Positions 27,735 to 35,946 of a stretch of DNA of 64,000 nucleotides are shown one piece after another. Both the position numbers and the translations under genes were made by a program. Source of the DNA: Candidatus Pristimantibacillus lignocellulolyticus (GTDB taxonomy: Bacteria > Bacillota > Bacilli > Paenibacillales > Paenibacillaceae); NCBI GenBank assembly GCA_023639215.1, contig CP097899.1, positions 999,501 through 1,063,500 on the forward strand. Reading direction: 5' to 3'. Position 1 is the stretch's first letter. Every line of letters starts with the position of its first letter. The notes under the pieces were generated by a model. The model did not search any database. It was given only the letters and a program-made list of their open reading frames with translations, and had not been told where the DNA came from.

Positions 27735-29084
27735 ATGACCAATCAACAACTAAAACGCGATCTCAAAAGTCGCCATGTCCAGCTTATTGCGATTGGTGGC
27801 ACGATAGGCACTGGTTTATTTCTCGGGGCAGGTAAATCGATACAATTAGCAGGACCATCAATTATCTTTTCCTTTTTACTAATCGGAATTACCTTATTTT
27901 TTGTAATGCGTGCTTTAGGAGAATTATTGTTATCCGATTCTGGATACACATCTTTTAATGAGTTTGCCTCTGAATATATCGGACCTTGGGCTGGCTTTGT
28001 TACTGGCTGGACCTATTGGTTTTGTTGGATTATGACCGCTATGGCTGATATTATTGCTGTCGGTGTATATATGCAATATTGGTTTGATATACCACAATGG
28101 ATACCTGCACTATTATGCCTTGTTATATTGTTATTTTTAAATCTATTAACTGTTAAATTATTTGGTGAGCTTGAGTTTTGGTTCTCTATCATTAAAGTTA
28201 TTACGATTATTGGTTTAATTGTAGTCGGAATAATACTAATCATCGTAGGCTTTAATACAAATTATGGACCAGTCTCCCTTATGAATCTGACGCAGTACGG
28301 CGGAATGTTTCCAAATGGTATGACGGGTTTCCTATTATCATTACAGCTAGTTGTTTTCTCATTTGTAGGGATCGAATTAGTTGGCGTAACTGCAGCAGAA
28401 ACCGAAAATCCACAAAAAAATATTCCTTCTGCTATTAATAAAATTCCAATTCGTATTCTACTCTTTTATGTAGGTGCCATCATAGTAATTATGTCTATTA
28501 CTCCTTGGATGCAGTTCAGTGCTGCAAGTAGCCCATTCGTTGAAGTATTTGCACTTGTCGGTATTCCAGCAGCTGCCGGAATTATTAACTTTGTTGTACT
28601 CACTTCAGCCGCTTCAGCAGGTAACAGTGGATTATTTTCAACTAGTCGTAGTCTATATACGTTAAGTAAAAACAAAGATGCCCCCGCAAAACTTGCTAAG
28701 CTTAATAAAAAGTCTGTACCTAGTCGTGCACTAATCGTCTCTACCATCGTAGTTTCTATAGGTGCGTTATTAAGTAAGCTAGTACCTGAGCAGGCGTTTA
28801 CAATTGTAACAACAATAAGTGCTATTTGCTTTATATGGGTATGGAGCATCATCATAATTTCGCATATTCGTTATGTAAAAAAACGTCCGGATTTACGAGA
28901 AAAATCTACGTTCAGAGCTCCTTTAACGCCGTTTATTAACTATTTAATTCTAGCAATTTTTGTGGGAATTCTACTGGTAATGCTTTGGGCAGAAGCTACT
29001 CGTGTAGCGCTACTCTTGACCCCTATCTGGTTTATCCTATTATTAATTTTCTATCGATATATGAAGAAGACAAACACAAAGTAA
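27735..29084 (+). CDS. amino-acid permease (APC superfamily, AAT family, CycA-like)
   Basis: A 449-residue, 12-TM permease. The TM1 substrate-site motif is IGGTIGTGLFLGAG, and TAAETENPQKNIPSAINKIP is the typical AAT family loop. CGGAGGAATCAAGT precedes the ATG; a near-copy of this segment lies 15 bp further upstream. The glycine riboswitch and terminator in its leader indicate that glycine, or a glycine/alanine/serine mixture as in CycA, is the substrate. Import or export cannot be told from sequence. Confidence 0.92.
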   Translation: MTNQQLKRDLKSRHVQLIAIGGTIGTGLFLGAGKSIQLAGPSIIFSFLLIGITLFFVMRALGELLLSDSGYTSFNEFASEYIGPWAGFVTGWTYWFCWIMTAMADIIAVGVYMQYWFDIPQWIPALLCLVILLFLNLLTVKLFGELEFWFSIIKVITIIGLIVVGIILIIVGFNTNYGPVSLMNLTQYGGMFPNGMTGFLLSLQLVVFSFVGIELVGVTAAETENPQKNIPSAINKIPIRILLFYVGAIIVIMSITPWMQFSAASSPFVEVFALVGIPAAAGIINFVVLTSAASAGNSGLFSTSRSLYTLSKNKDAPAKLAKLNKKSVPSRALIVSTIVVSIGALLSKLVPEQAFTIVTTISAICFIWVWSIIIISHIRYVKKRPDLREKSTFRAPLTPFINYLILAIFVGILLVMLWAEATRVALLLTPIWFILLLIFYRYMKKTNTK

Positions 29085-29120
29085 TTTCAGTGATCTGTAG
29101 AAAATCAAATTCATCCTTAC

Positions 29121-29155
29121 AAAAAAGGTGTAGTCCACGTGACTACATCTTTTTC
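29121..29155 (+). terminator. terminator of the permease gene
   Basis: A-rich arm, GGTGTAGTC-CACGT-GACTACATC and TTTTT. Confidence 0.8.
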
Positions 29156-29157
29156 AT

Positions 29158-29186
29158 TTGACACTTCGTATACATAAGTATACAAT
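29158..29186 (+). promoter_or_regulatory. promoter of the His-rich gene
   Basis: TTGACA (29158-29163), 17 bp, TACAAT (29181-29186). Its spacer and -10 are covered by the first GTATAC operator box. Confidence 0.75.
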
Positions 29187-29217
29187 TCTTATATAAACCA
29201 CGTATACAAACGTATAC
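29168..29217. promoter_or_regulatory. twin palindromic operator, 2 x GTATAC-N4-GTATAC
   Basis: Box 1 GTATACATAAGTATAC (29168-29183) and box 2 GTATACAAACGTATAC (29202-29217) are 34 bp apart, start to start. Four GTATAC units in 50 bp; box 2 would lie just after the transcription start. Repressor unknown. Confidence 0.7.
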
Positions 29218-29235
29218 ACGAAAAGAGGTCTTACT

Positions 29236-29613
29236 ATGAGAGACGGAAAATTTAAGGAACATCGTAAAGAGGGACATCATCGGGGTGGTCATCACAGAGG
29301 GCATGAACGTTCTGAGCATCGCGGGGCGAAAACTTTTCGTAGAGGAAAAGCACTTACTTTTTTGGAGATGATGAATGTTAAGCGCGCAACTATCTTGCAA
29401 CAGCTAGCCAAACCAGAATTTGAATCAATTAATCCAATTTTAGTCGGTGAATTAAAAGCTATTGATCTATTAATCAACGAATTTACTCAATTATTTGAGA
29501 TTCATGAAGATGAAACAACAGACATAACTGCTGTGAACAATGAAGAAACAAAAACTTCGATTTTGAATAATGAGTATGCCGAAAAAGAAACTGGCGACGA
29601 AGAAACAAAGTAA
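29236..29613 (+). CDS. His-rich 125-aa protein of unknown function
   Basis: AAGAGGTC precedes the ATG. The N-terminus (about residues 8-40) is rich in His, Arg and Gly (HHRGGHHRGHERSEHRG). A helical middle region (ALTFLEMMNVKRATILQQLA to INEFTQLFEIHED) follows, then an acidic tail. The His cluster could bind metal or nucleic acid. The single-gene unit has its own tightly controlled promoter with two palindromic operators. I do not recognise a named family with confidence. Confidence 0.75.
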   Translation: MRDGKFKEHRKEGHHRGGHHRGHERSEHRGAKTFRRGKALTFLEMMNVKRATILQQLAKPEFESINPILVGELKAIDLLINEFTQLFEIHEDETTDITAVNNEETKTSILNNEYAEKETGDEETK

Positions 29614-29663
29614 TGGCTACATTGAAGTACTATTTCTTTTAACCCAAATAAGCCAGGCGAACC

Positions 29664-30719
29664 TTAACGGATTCCCCGGCCTCTTTGGGTTCCTTTTGCT
29701 ATAATCTGTGATTCTAGCAAACTGCCGCATGACTCACGAACAGTTAATTCAGATTCCAACAGAACAGAGCTAGCCATTGCTTGCTTATTGATAATATCGA
29801 ATAGCATATGAGCGGCAAGCTTGCCTAATCTTTCTTTATTTTGGCGTACCGTTGTAATCGTAGGGGTTGTATATTGACAGACAGAGATATCATCACAGCC
29901 AACAATAGCGACATCTTCCGGAATACGAAGCCCGTTCTTTTGCAAAGCTCTAATAGCGCCAATTGCAAGTAAATCAGAAGCTGCAAATATGGCTCGTGGC
30001 AAGCTTCCTGATTGAATCATCGTTTCCATTGCTCGGAATCCACTATCTTCGAAGAAATCTTCCCCATTGTCAAACCACTCTTCTTTCAGAGGCAGACCAA
30101 AGCCTTTTATCGCATCAATATAGCCCATTTTTCTTGAATTTGATATTTCAGAATAGTCAGAACCGATAAAGCCTAACTCTCGATAACCCATTAAGTAAAA
30201 ATGCTCAACGACTTTCGATGAAGCTTTATAATTATCACTCATAATGTAGCCAGAATGTTGACCTTCCAGCACTAAATCTACCCCAATGCAAGGAATATTG
30301 CTTTGATCAAGCTCATAAATAGCTGCCTCCACCTCTTGACCTGCAATAACGATACAACCATCAACTTGGAAATGTTTACAACGTGCTACATAATCACCTT
30401 CTGCATGAAACTTAACATTAGAGAAGAATAAAAGGTCATACCCTAATATACCCATCTGTTTCTTGAAGGAGTTAAGAACTTCAACAAAAAAGGGATGGGT
30501 AAAATCAATATTCAACTCGCCCGCGAACACTACTCCAATTAAATTCGATTTTTTAGTTGCTAAAGTTTTAGCAGAATTAGATGGGGCGTAACCTGTTTGT
30601 TTCATAATTTCGAGAACTTTTTCTTTAGTCTTTTGAGAAACATCATCGTAATTATTAATAATTTTGGAGACAGTCGATATAGAGACACCGGCCATCTCAG
30701 CGATTGTCTTAATATTAAT
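29664..30719 (-). CDS. LacI-family regulator with apparent ATT start codon
   Basis: A 351-residue LacI/GalR regulator divergent from a sugar ABC operon. In-frame ATG only gives MAGVSISTVS, cutting off the first HTH helix. The complete HTH reads INIKTIAEMAGVSISTVSKI and begins at an ATT codon at 30719, preceded 7 nt by GAGGAGGG and two codons upstream by an in-frame stop. So ATT, a rare bacterial start, is the best candidate. The effector domain is normal in length. It probably represses the 31007-34228 operon. Confidence 0.88.
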   Translation of the reverse strand: MNIKTIAEMAGVSISTVSKIINNYDDVSQKTKEKVLEIMKQTGYAPSNSAKTLATKKSNLIGVVFAGELNIDFTHPFFVEVLNSFKKQMGILGYDLLFFSNVKFHAEGDYVARCKHFQVDGCIVIAGQEVEAAIYELDQSNIPCIGVDLVLEGQHSGYIMSDNYKASSKVVEHFYLMGYRELGFIGSDYSEISNSRKMGYIDAIKGFGLPLKEEWFDNGEDFFEDSGFRAMETMIQSGSLPRAIFAASDLLAIGAIRALQKNGLRIPEDVAIVGCDDISVCQYTTPTITTVRQNKERLGKLAAHMLFDIINKQAMASSVLLESELTVRESCGSLLESQIIAKGTQRGRGIR

Positions 30720-30969
30720 TAGTTATCCCTCCTCAAATCTAAGCTAAACTGACCTAAAGTTTCGGAAAACGCTATTTTGTTAAAGTTTATAGTTGTTCGA
30801 ATTGCAAGTCAACAGTTAAATTCGAGTGATCTAAATCATCATTTCACACTGATTTAACACAAAATAAAGGTATAAATGACTAAAAAACGGCTATTTCCAA
30901 ACGATAAGGTATGGTTAATAATGGAATTACGAAACCACTTTCGACACATCATGTGAATGAAATACAGTA

Positions 30970-30981
30970 CGAAAGTTTTCG
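30970..30981. promoter_or_regulatory. possible LacI-family half-operators
   Basis: CGAAAGTTTTCG (5-bp arms) lies 25 bp before the binding-protein start; a related GTTTCGGAAAAC is at 30759-30770 near the regulator. They may be operators for the divergent LacI gene product. Weak evidence. Confidence 0.35.
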
Positions 30982-31006
30982 ATAATATTATTCAGGGGGA
31001 ATAAAA

Positions 31007-32386
31007 ATGACTAGAAAATTGGCAGGCTTATTAGCTTTATGTATGCTTATGGCCTTATTGGCAGCTTGTGGCGGCAACGGAGCCAACAAACCAACGAATG
31101 GAGGAAATACTCCTTCAACGACTGCTCCGGCAAAAGATAAGGAGCAACCAAGTGGTGAGAAGAAAGTAATTAAGATGCTTGGATGGAAACAATCGACGAA
31201 CAATACAGTTATCGAATCAATTAATAAGAAATTCGAAGAGAAATATCCTGAATACAAAGTCGAGTATGTAACGACAGCACCGGATGATGAATATAAGCAA
31301 GCATATAAAACACGTGTTCCTGCCGGTGAAGTGGACATTTTCGCTGACCTGAGCGCAATGAGACTTTCACCAAGTGATTGGACGCCAGGTGCAAAAGTTC
31401 CAGATTGGCAACAATTTATCGATAACGGTCTAATTCAAGACTTGTCCGATCAAGCATTCATCAAAAATTACAACGAGGCAGACATTAAGGACGGCGGTAC
31501 GTATCAAGATAAAGTATATGCGATCCCTGCCGGTAAAGTAGCAATGGGCGGATTGTTCTATAACAAAGATATTTTCGCTAAATATGATCTAAAAGTACCT
31601 ACGACTTGGTCAGAATTTATTAATGTTAACGAAGTATTGTTACAGAACAACGTTACACCAATTGCAATGGCTGGTAAAGATAAATGGCCTGTAAAATTAG
31701 CAGCGATGAATCTTCAAGCACAGCTACTAGCTGACGGTAACCAATCCGAGTTTATTGAAGGTCTTTGGAAAGGAACTTCCAAATTCAATGACCCTGATGC
31801 TATTGAAGTGTTAGAAAAAATGAAAACTATTCAAGATAAGTATACAATTAACGGCTTCATGGGTATCGACTACGGTACATTGACATCGTACTTCACAGGA
31901 GAAAAAGTAGCGATGATGGTAAACGGTGTATGGGAGGCGGGTGCTGTTCAAGCAGCTAAGCCAGACATGAACTTTGGTTACTTCCCACTTCCTGCTACTG
32001 ATGATCCTGCAAGAATCAAACTGATCGGTAAATACGACATGACTTGGTATGTAACGAACAATGGTGGAAATACAGAAGGTGCAATTAAATGGTTAGAGTT
32101 CTTCTCTCAACCTGAGATTTACCAAGAGTTTGTTCAAGCTACAGGCTTCCTACCAGTTCAACCGAACATCGCTACAACAGAATTCCTTGATGCTGAAGTA
32201 CAGCCTTATATGAACAATTTTGAAGTTGCATATGAAATCAAAATGATTAACCGTGATAACATTGGTCAGCATCTAGAAGCAGAAGGCATTCATACTGAAT
32301 ACCTTGCTCCAGGTGGAGAATTTAAAACAGCGAAAGAATTAGCTGACGTGCAACAGAAAGAGTGGGAAGCTGCAGCTCCTAAGTAA
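31007..32386 (+). CDS. sugar-binding lipoprotein of an ABC transporter
   Basis: A 459-residue family-1 extracellular binding protein. Signal peptide with lipobox LAAC (Cys21), then an Asn/Thr/Pro-rich tether. The DMTWYVTNNGGNTEGAIKWLEFF segment is typical of the class. CAGGGGGAATAAAA precedes the ATG. First gene of a three-gene transporter operon; a strong intercistronic hairpin separates it from the permeases. Controlled most likely by the divergent LacI gene. Sugar unknown. Confidence 0.93.
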   Translation: MTRKLAGLLALCMLMALLAACGGNGANKPTNGGNTPSTTAPAKDKEQPSGEKKVIKMLGWKQSTNNTVIESINKKFEEKYPEYKVEYVTTAPDDEYKQAYKTRVPAGEVDIFADLSAMRLSPSDWTPGAKVPDWQQFIDNGLIQDLSDQAFIKNYNEADIKDGGTYQDKVYAIPAGKVAMGGLFYNKDIFAKYDLKVPTTWSEFINVNEVLLQNNVTPIAMAGKDKWPVKLAAMNLQAQLLADGNQSEFIEGLWKGTSKFNDPDAIEVLEKMKTIQDKYTINGFMGIDYGTLTSYFTGEKVAMMVNGVWEAGAVQAAKPDMNFGYFPLPATDDPARIKLIGKYDMTWYVTNNGGNTEGAIKWLEFFSQPEIYQEFVQATGFLPVQPNIATTEFLDAEVQPYMNNFEVAYEIKMINRDNIGQHLEAEGIHTEYLAPGGEFKTAKELADVQQKEWEAAAPK

Positions 32387-32433
32387 TGAATAATTAGAAT
32401 ATAAGATGTAATGAATATTCAGTTTTTATGTTG

Positions 32434-32462
32434 CGGGACCTGAAGCTAATATTCAGGTCCCG
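32434..32462 (+). terminator. intercistronic hairpin
   Basis: CGGGACCTGAA (32434-32444) and complement 32452-32462, with no T-run. It probably stabilises or partly terminates the lipoprotein mRNA so that more binding protein than permease is made. Confidence 0.75.
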
Positions 32463-32498
32463 TACATGTAACAGCATGATGAAGTGTGAGGTGTCTTT

Positions 32499-33389
32499 AT
32501 GTATCCATTTGGTAGAGGAGTAACAAGGCTTTGGCCATATTTACTGTTTGCACTCCCCATGGCTTTTTATTTAATGTTCTTACTAGGTCCATCTATTTTC
32601 ACGGTCATTTATTCCTTTACGGATGTTATAAATATTCCAGGAAAAGCTTATCAGTTTGTCGGATTAGATAATTATAAAGATATATTTTTTGCAGGAAATT
32701 CAGCTGAACGTATAGATTCAATTAAGAGAACACTTCAATTCACATTTATTGTAACTATTGTGCAAAATGGTCTTGCCTTACTAGTGGCGGTAGTTATTAA
32801 TCAAAAACTACTAGGAGATAAGCTTTATCGCTCCGTATTTTTCTTGCCTGTAGTGTTAGGGGTTGCAGTTGTAGCCCTCATATGGACATTAATGTTTGAT
32901 CCTATCAATGGTCCTGTCAATAAATTTTACAGTCTCTTTAATTACTCTGACACGTTCTTTGGAAGCTTCACTAATTCCTTTGGTTATATCATCTTTGTTC
33001 AGATCTGGATGTATATGGGGCATTCTATGTTGATTTATTTAGCAGGATTACAGTCTGTTCCTAAGGATTTATATGAAGCAGGTTATATTGATGGAACAAC
33101 GCGCTGGCAATCATTCAAAAAAATTACATTTCCGCTTATTGCACCTGCATTCACAGTTAATATTTTACTATCTATCATTGGTGCTATGCAGACTTTTGAT
33201 ATTATATTGGCGACTACCGACGGTCAATTCAATTCCCGTACGATGGCTTATGATGTGTATAAGGAAACATTCCGCGGATCGCTTGAGATGGGACTCCCCT
33301 CAGCGCTATCTGTCGTGCAATTTTTGTTCATCCTTTTATTTGTTATTGTAGCTATCCAATTACTTCGTAAAAGAGAGGTTGAATACTAA
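32499..33389 (+). CDS. sugar ABC transporter permease, MalF/UgpA type
   Basis: A 296-residue, six-TM permease with EAA loop EAGYIDGTTRWQSFKKITFP. GTGAGGTG lies before the ATG. It overlaps the next permease gene by 1 nt (TAATG), so the heterodimer halves are coupled. The ATPase is not in the window and is probably a shared MsmX-like protein. Confidence 0.93.
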   Translation: MYPFGRGVTRLWPYLLFALPMAFYLMFLLGPSIFTVIYSFTDVINIPGKAYQFVGLDNYKDIFFAGNSAERIDSIKRTLQFTFIVTIVQNGLALLVAVVINQKLLGDKLYRSVFFLPVVLGVAVVALIWTLMFDPINGPVNKFYSLFNYSDTFFGSFTNSFGYIIFVQIWMYMGHSMLIYLAGLQSVPKDLYEAGYIDGTTRWQSFKKITFPLIAPAFTVNILLSIIGAMQTFDIILATTDGQFNSRTMAYDVYKETFRGSLEMGLPSALSVVQFLFILLFVIVAIQLLRKREVEY

Positions 33390-34228
33390 TGCAGCCTTCT
33401 ATATCAGCAAAAACCATTTCTTATGTATTCGTTTTTGTACTTCTCTGTATTTATTTAGTTCCGATACTTCTTGTGTTCAATGTATCGTTGAAATCGTTTG
33501 AAGATTATCTGAATAATCCTTTCTCTATTGCTTCTCAGTTTAATTTCTCCAATTATACAGAAGCATGGAAACAAGGGAACTTCTCTGACTACTTGTTAAA
33601 TAGTTTGTTATATACAGGAGTTACAACTGTCGTTTCCATTATTCTAGCGATTTTTGCTGCATTTCCTATCGCAAGAGGATATATTGCTTGGGGCGGGTTC
33701 TTCTATTTATTATTCGTTATGTCTCAATTTTTACCGAACCCTGTCGTTGCACAATATCGTCTAATGTTATTTCTACGAGATAATGTTCATTCTGATATCG
33801 GATACAATTCCAAAATCGGTTATATGCTACTTCGCACCTCTGGAGCAGGCCTAGTATTTATGATGTTTGTTGGTTACATCAAATCTATTAGTCGTGAATT
33901 GGATGAAGCAGCTGGTATTGATGGTGCAGGCTACCTTCGCTTTTTGTTCCAAATCATTATGCCGCTTATAAAGCCGATTATTGCTACTGGCGTCATTCTA
34001 ACAGTTATTGGCACGTGGAATGATCTCGTAGGACCAATACAATTCCTGTCTTCTCCTGAACATTTTCCAATTACGGCAGGATTGAAAGAATTCCGAGGTC
34101 AATACGGGAACAACTGGCCATTACTAGCTTGTGCGGTCATGATCGTTGCAGCACCTTTAGTTATTCTCTTCCTATTTATTCAGAAGTATATTGTTAATGG
34201 TGCATTGGCTGGAGCGATTAAATCATAG
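33389..34228 (+). CDS. sugar ABC transporter permease, MalG/UgpE type
   Basis: A 279-residue permease with six TM helices and EAA loop DEAAGIDGAGYLRFLFQIIMP. Second half of the permease heterodimer with the 32499 product, and last gene of the operon. A GC-rich hairpin (about 34277-34310) and a second very strong one (34373-34426) follow. Confidence 0.93.
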   Translation: MQPSISAKTISYVFVFVLLCIYLVPILLVFNVSLKSFEDYLNNPFSIASQFNFSNYTEAWKQGNFSDYLLNSLLYTGVTTVVSIILAIFAAFPIARGYIAWGGFFYLLFVMSQFLPNPVVAQYRLMLFLRDNVHSDIGYNSKIGYMLLRTSGAGLVFMMFVGYIKSISRELDEAAGIDGAGYLRFLFQIIMPLIKPIIATGVILTVIGTWNDLVGPIQFLSSPEHFPITAGLKEFRGQYGNNWPLLACAVMIVAAPLVILFLFIQKYIVNGALAGAIKS

Positions 34229-34276
34229 TCGTAAACTTATGTAGTAGACACAACTAATTAGCACGAAATTATAGGG

Positions 34277-34310
34277 CCGTTTCCCGCTTTTGTACCGGGA
34301 GCGGTTCTTT
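34277..34310 (+). terminator. terminator of the sugar ABC operon
   Basis: CCGTTTCCCG and CGGGAGCGG (imperfect stem) followed by TTCTTT. Confidence 0.6.
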
Positions 34311-34372
34311 AGTTTAGAACGTTAATTACAATTGATATCTACTAATATTTAATAGGGTTAAAAATATCCATG

Positions 34373-34426
34373 AAAATACCCAATAGAGTAGACTTTTTTC
34401 AAAGTTTCTACTCTATTGGGTATTTT
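34373..34426. terminator. bidirectional terminator, 20-bp perfect stem
   Basis: AAAATACCCAATAGAGTAGA (34373-34392), 14-nt loop, complement 34407-34426, between the ABC operon and the convergent 34492 gene. Confidence 0.88.
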
Positions 34427-34491
34427 CTACTGAGAGTCCTAATAATAACGAATGTAACCAAACACAAGCGCTAGCAGTAGCAATGAATGGA

Positions 34492-34800
34492 CTATCCTTC
34501 AATACAATGTGCATTCAATCCTTCAGCAACTTCTAACACTTTATGATAAATGATCTCATGGGATACAGATACATATACATCCCCATCAAAATATCGAAAC
34601 GGAATTTGCACCTCTCCTACCTGCCACATAAAAAACTCACCTTTAATCTTCATCACAGTGTCACCTGAGCGAGAAGAATATTCCTCACTATGCTGAAAAT
34701 CAGCTTGTTGTGCAAAGAACATTTTACATTCTTCAAGAGAAATCATATTTTCAACCTGATCATCTTGTATACTTCGTGTAATTCTATATCTAGTGTTCAT
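34492..34800 (-). CDS. hypothetical 102-aa protein
   Basis: Not recognised. A soluble, mixed alpha/beta small protein with balanced codon use and GTGAGGAG 5 nt before the ATG, so probably real. It has no signal peptide, TM segment or metal motif. It is monocistronic, with the 34373-34426 terminator at its 3' side. No function can be proposed. Confidence 0.65.
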   Translation of the reverse strand: MNTRYRITRSIQDDQVENMISLEECKMFFAQQADFQHSEEYSSRSGDTVMKIKGEFFMWQVGEVQIPFRYFDGDVYVSVSHEIIYHKVLEVAEGLNAHCIEG

Positions 34801-35064
34801 TTTGTCTCCTCACTTCTACTACTTATATGCATTTTTCATAAAACATATTAATTATAGCATATACTCCCCTGCTCCTTCATGTTCACTTTACAACAGAACT
34901 TATGAACTTTACTGCAGAGTAATTACTATTCGCATTTTACTAGGTTAATATTCATAGATTCTAGCGGATTTTCTAAATAAAGGCGAAATGATTAGATCAA
35001 TATCATTAAGGTACACGTATATATGTAATAGATTCACCATTACTAATGAAGAGGTGTATATGAG

Positions 35065-35622
35065 ATGGCGGAGTATAATTTATCTAGCCTTATAGGACAG
35101 AAAATCCAGCTTGATAGAGGCGGCCCTGAGTCAAGAGTAGGTCTTGTATTAGCAGTCGGAGATGATTTCCTTGTATTATCAACTGTGAATGAAGGAATCG
35201 TTTATTACTATGTTGACCATATCAAGAGTATTACGCTTGTTAAGAGTGATTCCTCACAGGATGTAATTAAGCCGATTACTCGAGTTAACTATGTAAGTAC
35301 TGGCACCATGAAAAATGTCTTTGAATCGATGAAATACAATCGAATTCAAATTAACCGCGGTGGGCCAGAAAGCGTAAAAGGAGTACTAACTGAAATCTAC
35401 GACGATTACATTACAATCGTATTAAAGGATGAAGTTCTACTAATTCTGTTCTCTCACATTAAAAGTTGCAGCTTCTCTGTCCAAGATAGATCAGATGCCA
35501 ACAATGAAGAAAGCACTCAAGAAAACAAACAAGATAGTAAAAATGAGAACGAGAATAAGAAAAAAGATAATAATAGTAATAAGAGAAAAAGTAGAAATCG
35601 TAGATACAGATCTAAAAAATAA
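35065..35622 (+). CDS. CotB-like spore coat protein
   Basis: A 185-residue protein built of two related Sm-like units, each with the motif NRGGPES/DRGGPES and ending in a Y/F-x-H-I-K-S strand (VDHIKSITL, FSHIKSCSF). A low-complexity Asn/Lys/Glu/Arg tail follows. Bacillus subtilis CotB has the same RGGPES repeats and a charged Ser/Lys/Arg tail, but is longer. So this is a short CotB-type outer-coat protein; the tail is Lys/Asn-rich rather than Ser-rich. GAAGAGGTG precedes the start. Expression late in the mother cell is expected from the family. Confidence 0.85.
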   Translation: MAEYNLSSLIGQKIQLDRGGPESRVGLVLAVGDDFLVLSTVNEGIVYYYVDHIKSITLVKSDSSQDVIKPITRVNYVSTGTMKNVFESMKYNRIQINRGGPESVKGVLTEIYDDYITIVLKDEVLLILFSHIKSCSFSVQDRSDANNEESTQENKQDSKNENENKKKDNNSNKRKSRNRRYRSKK

Positions 35623-35630
35623 CTGCATAC

Positions 35631-35670
35631 AAACCAGACAGGTGTTGTTTTGAACTTGTCTGGTTTTTTC
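35631..35670 (+). terminator. terminator of the CotB-like gene
   Basis: AAACCAGACAGG with CTTGTCTGGTTT and a T-run. Confidence 0.85.
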
Positions 35671-35744
35671 TTCAAAGAATCACATAATTCTCGAAATAAA
35701 GGAAATCCTAAGCTAAACCTAGGCGAAGGAGGAACTATTCAATA

Positions 35745-35876
35745 ATGGACAGCACTAAAGATTTTGTAGAAAAAATACATGAACAACAGGAAAGTAACAA
35801 CAAAGGCAGCAAGAAAAAAGATGCAGAGAATGGTGGTCATAAACTACCAGGTAAACAGCACGGCACAAATAAATAG
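35745..35876 (+). CDS. small 43-aa hydrophilic protein
   Basis: ATG at 35745 preceded by a strong GAAGGAGG. A fully hydrophilic 43-residue peptide, rich in Lys, Asn, Gly and His, ending HKLPGKQHGTNK. Its composition and position after the coat gene suggest a small acid/base-rich spore protein (the 'KQHG' tail style of minor spore proteins), but I cannot name it. The hairpin 35885-35914 terminates it. Confidence 0.6.
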   Translation: MDSTKDFVEKIHEQQESNNKGSKKKDAENGGHKLPGKQHGTNK

Positions 35877-35884
35877 TTCACAAA

Positions 35885-35914
35885 ATAACCCCAACCACAT
35901 AAGGTCGGGGTTAT
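35885..35914. terminator. bidirectional terminator
   Basis: ATAACCCCAACC (35885-35896) with GGTCGGGGTTAT (35903-35914), between convergent genes. Confidence 0.82.
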
Positions 35915-35946
35915 AGTACCTAAATGGATACTGCACTTGTTACCAT

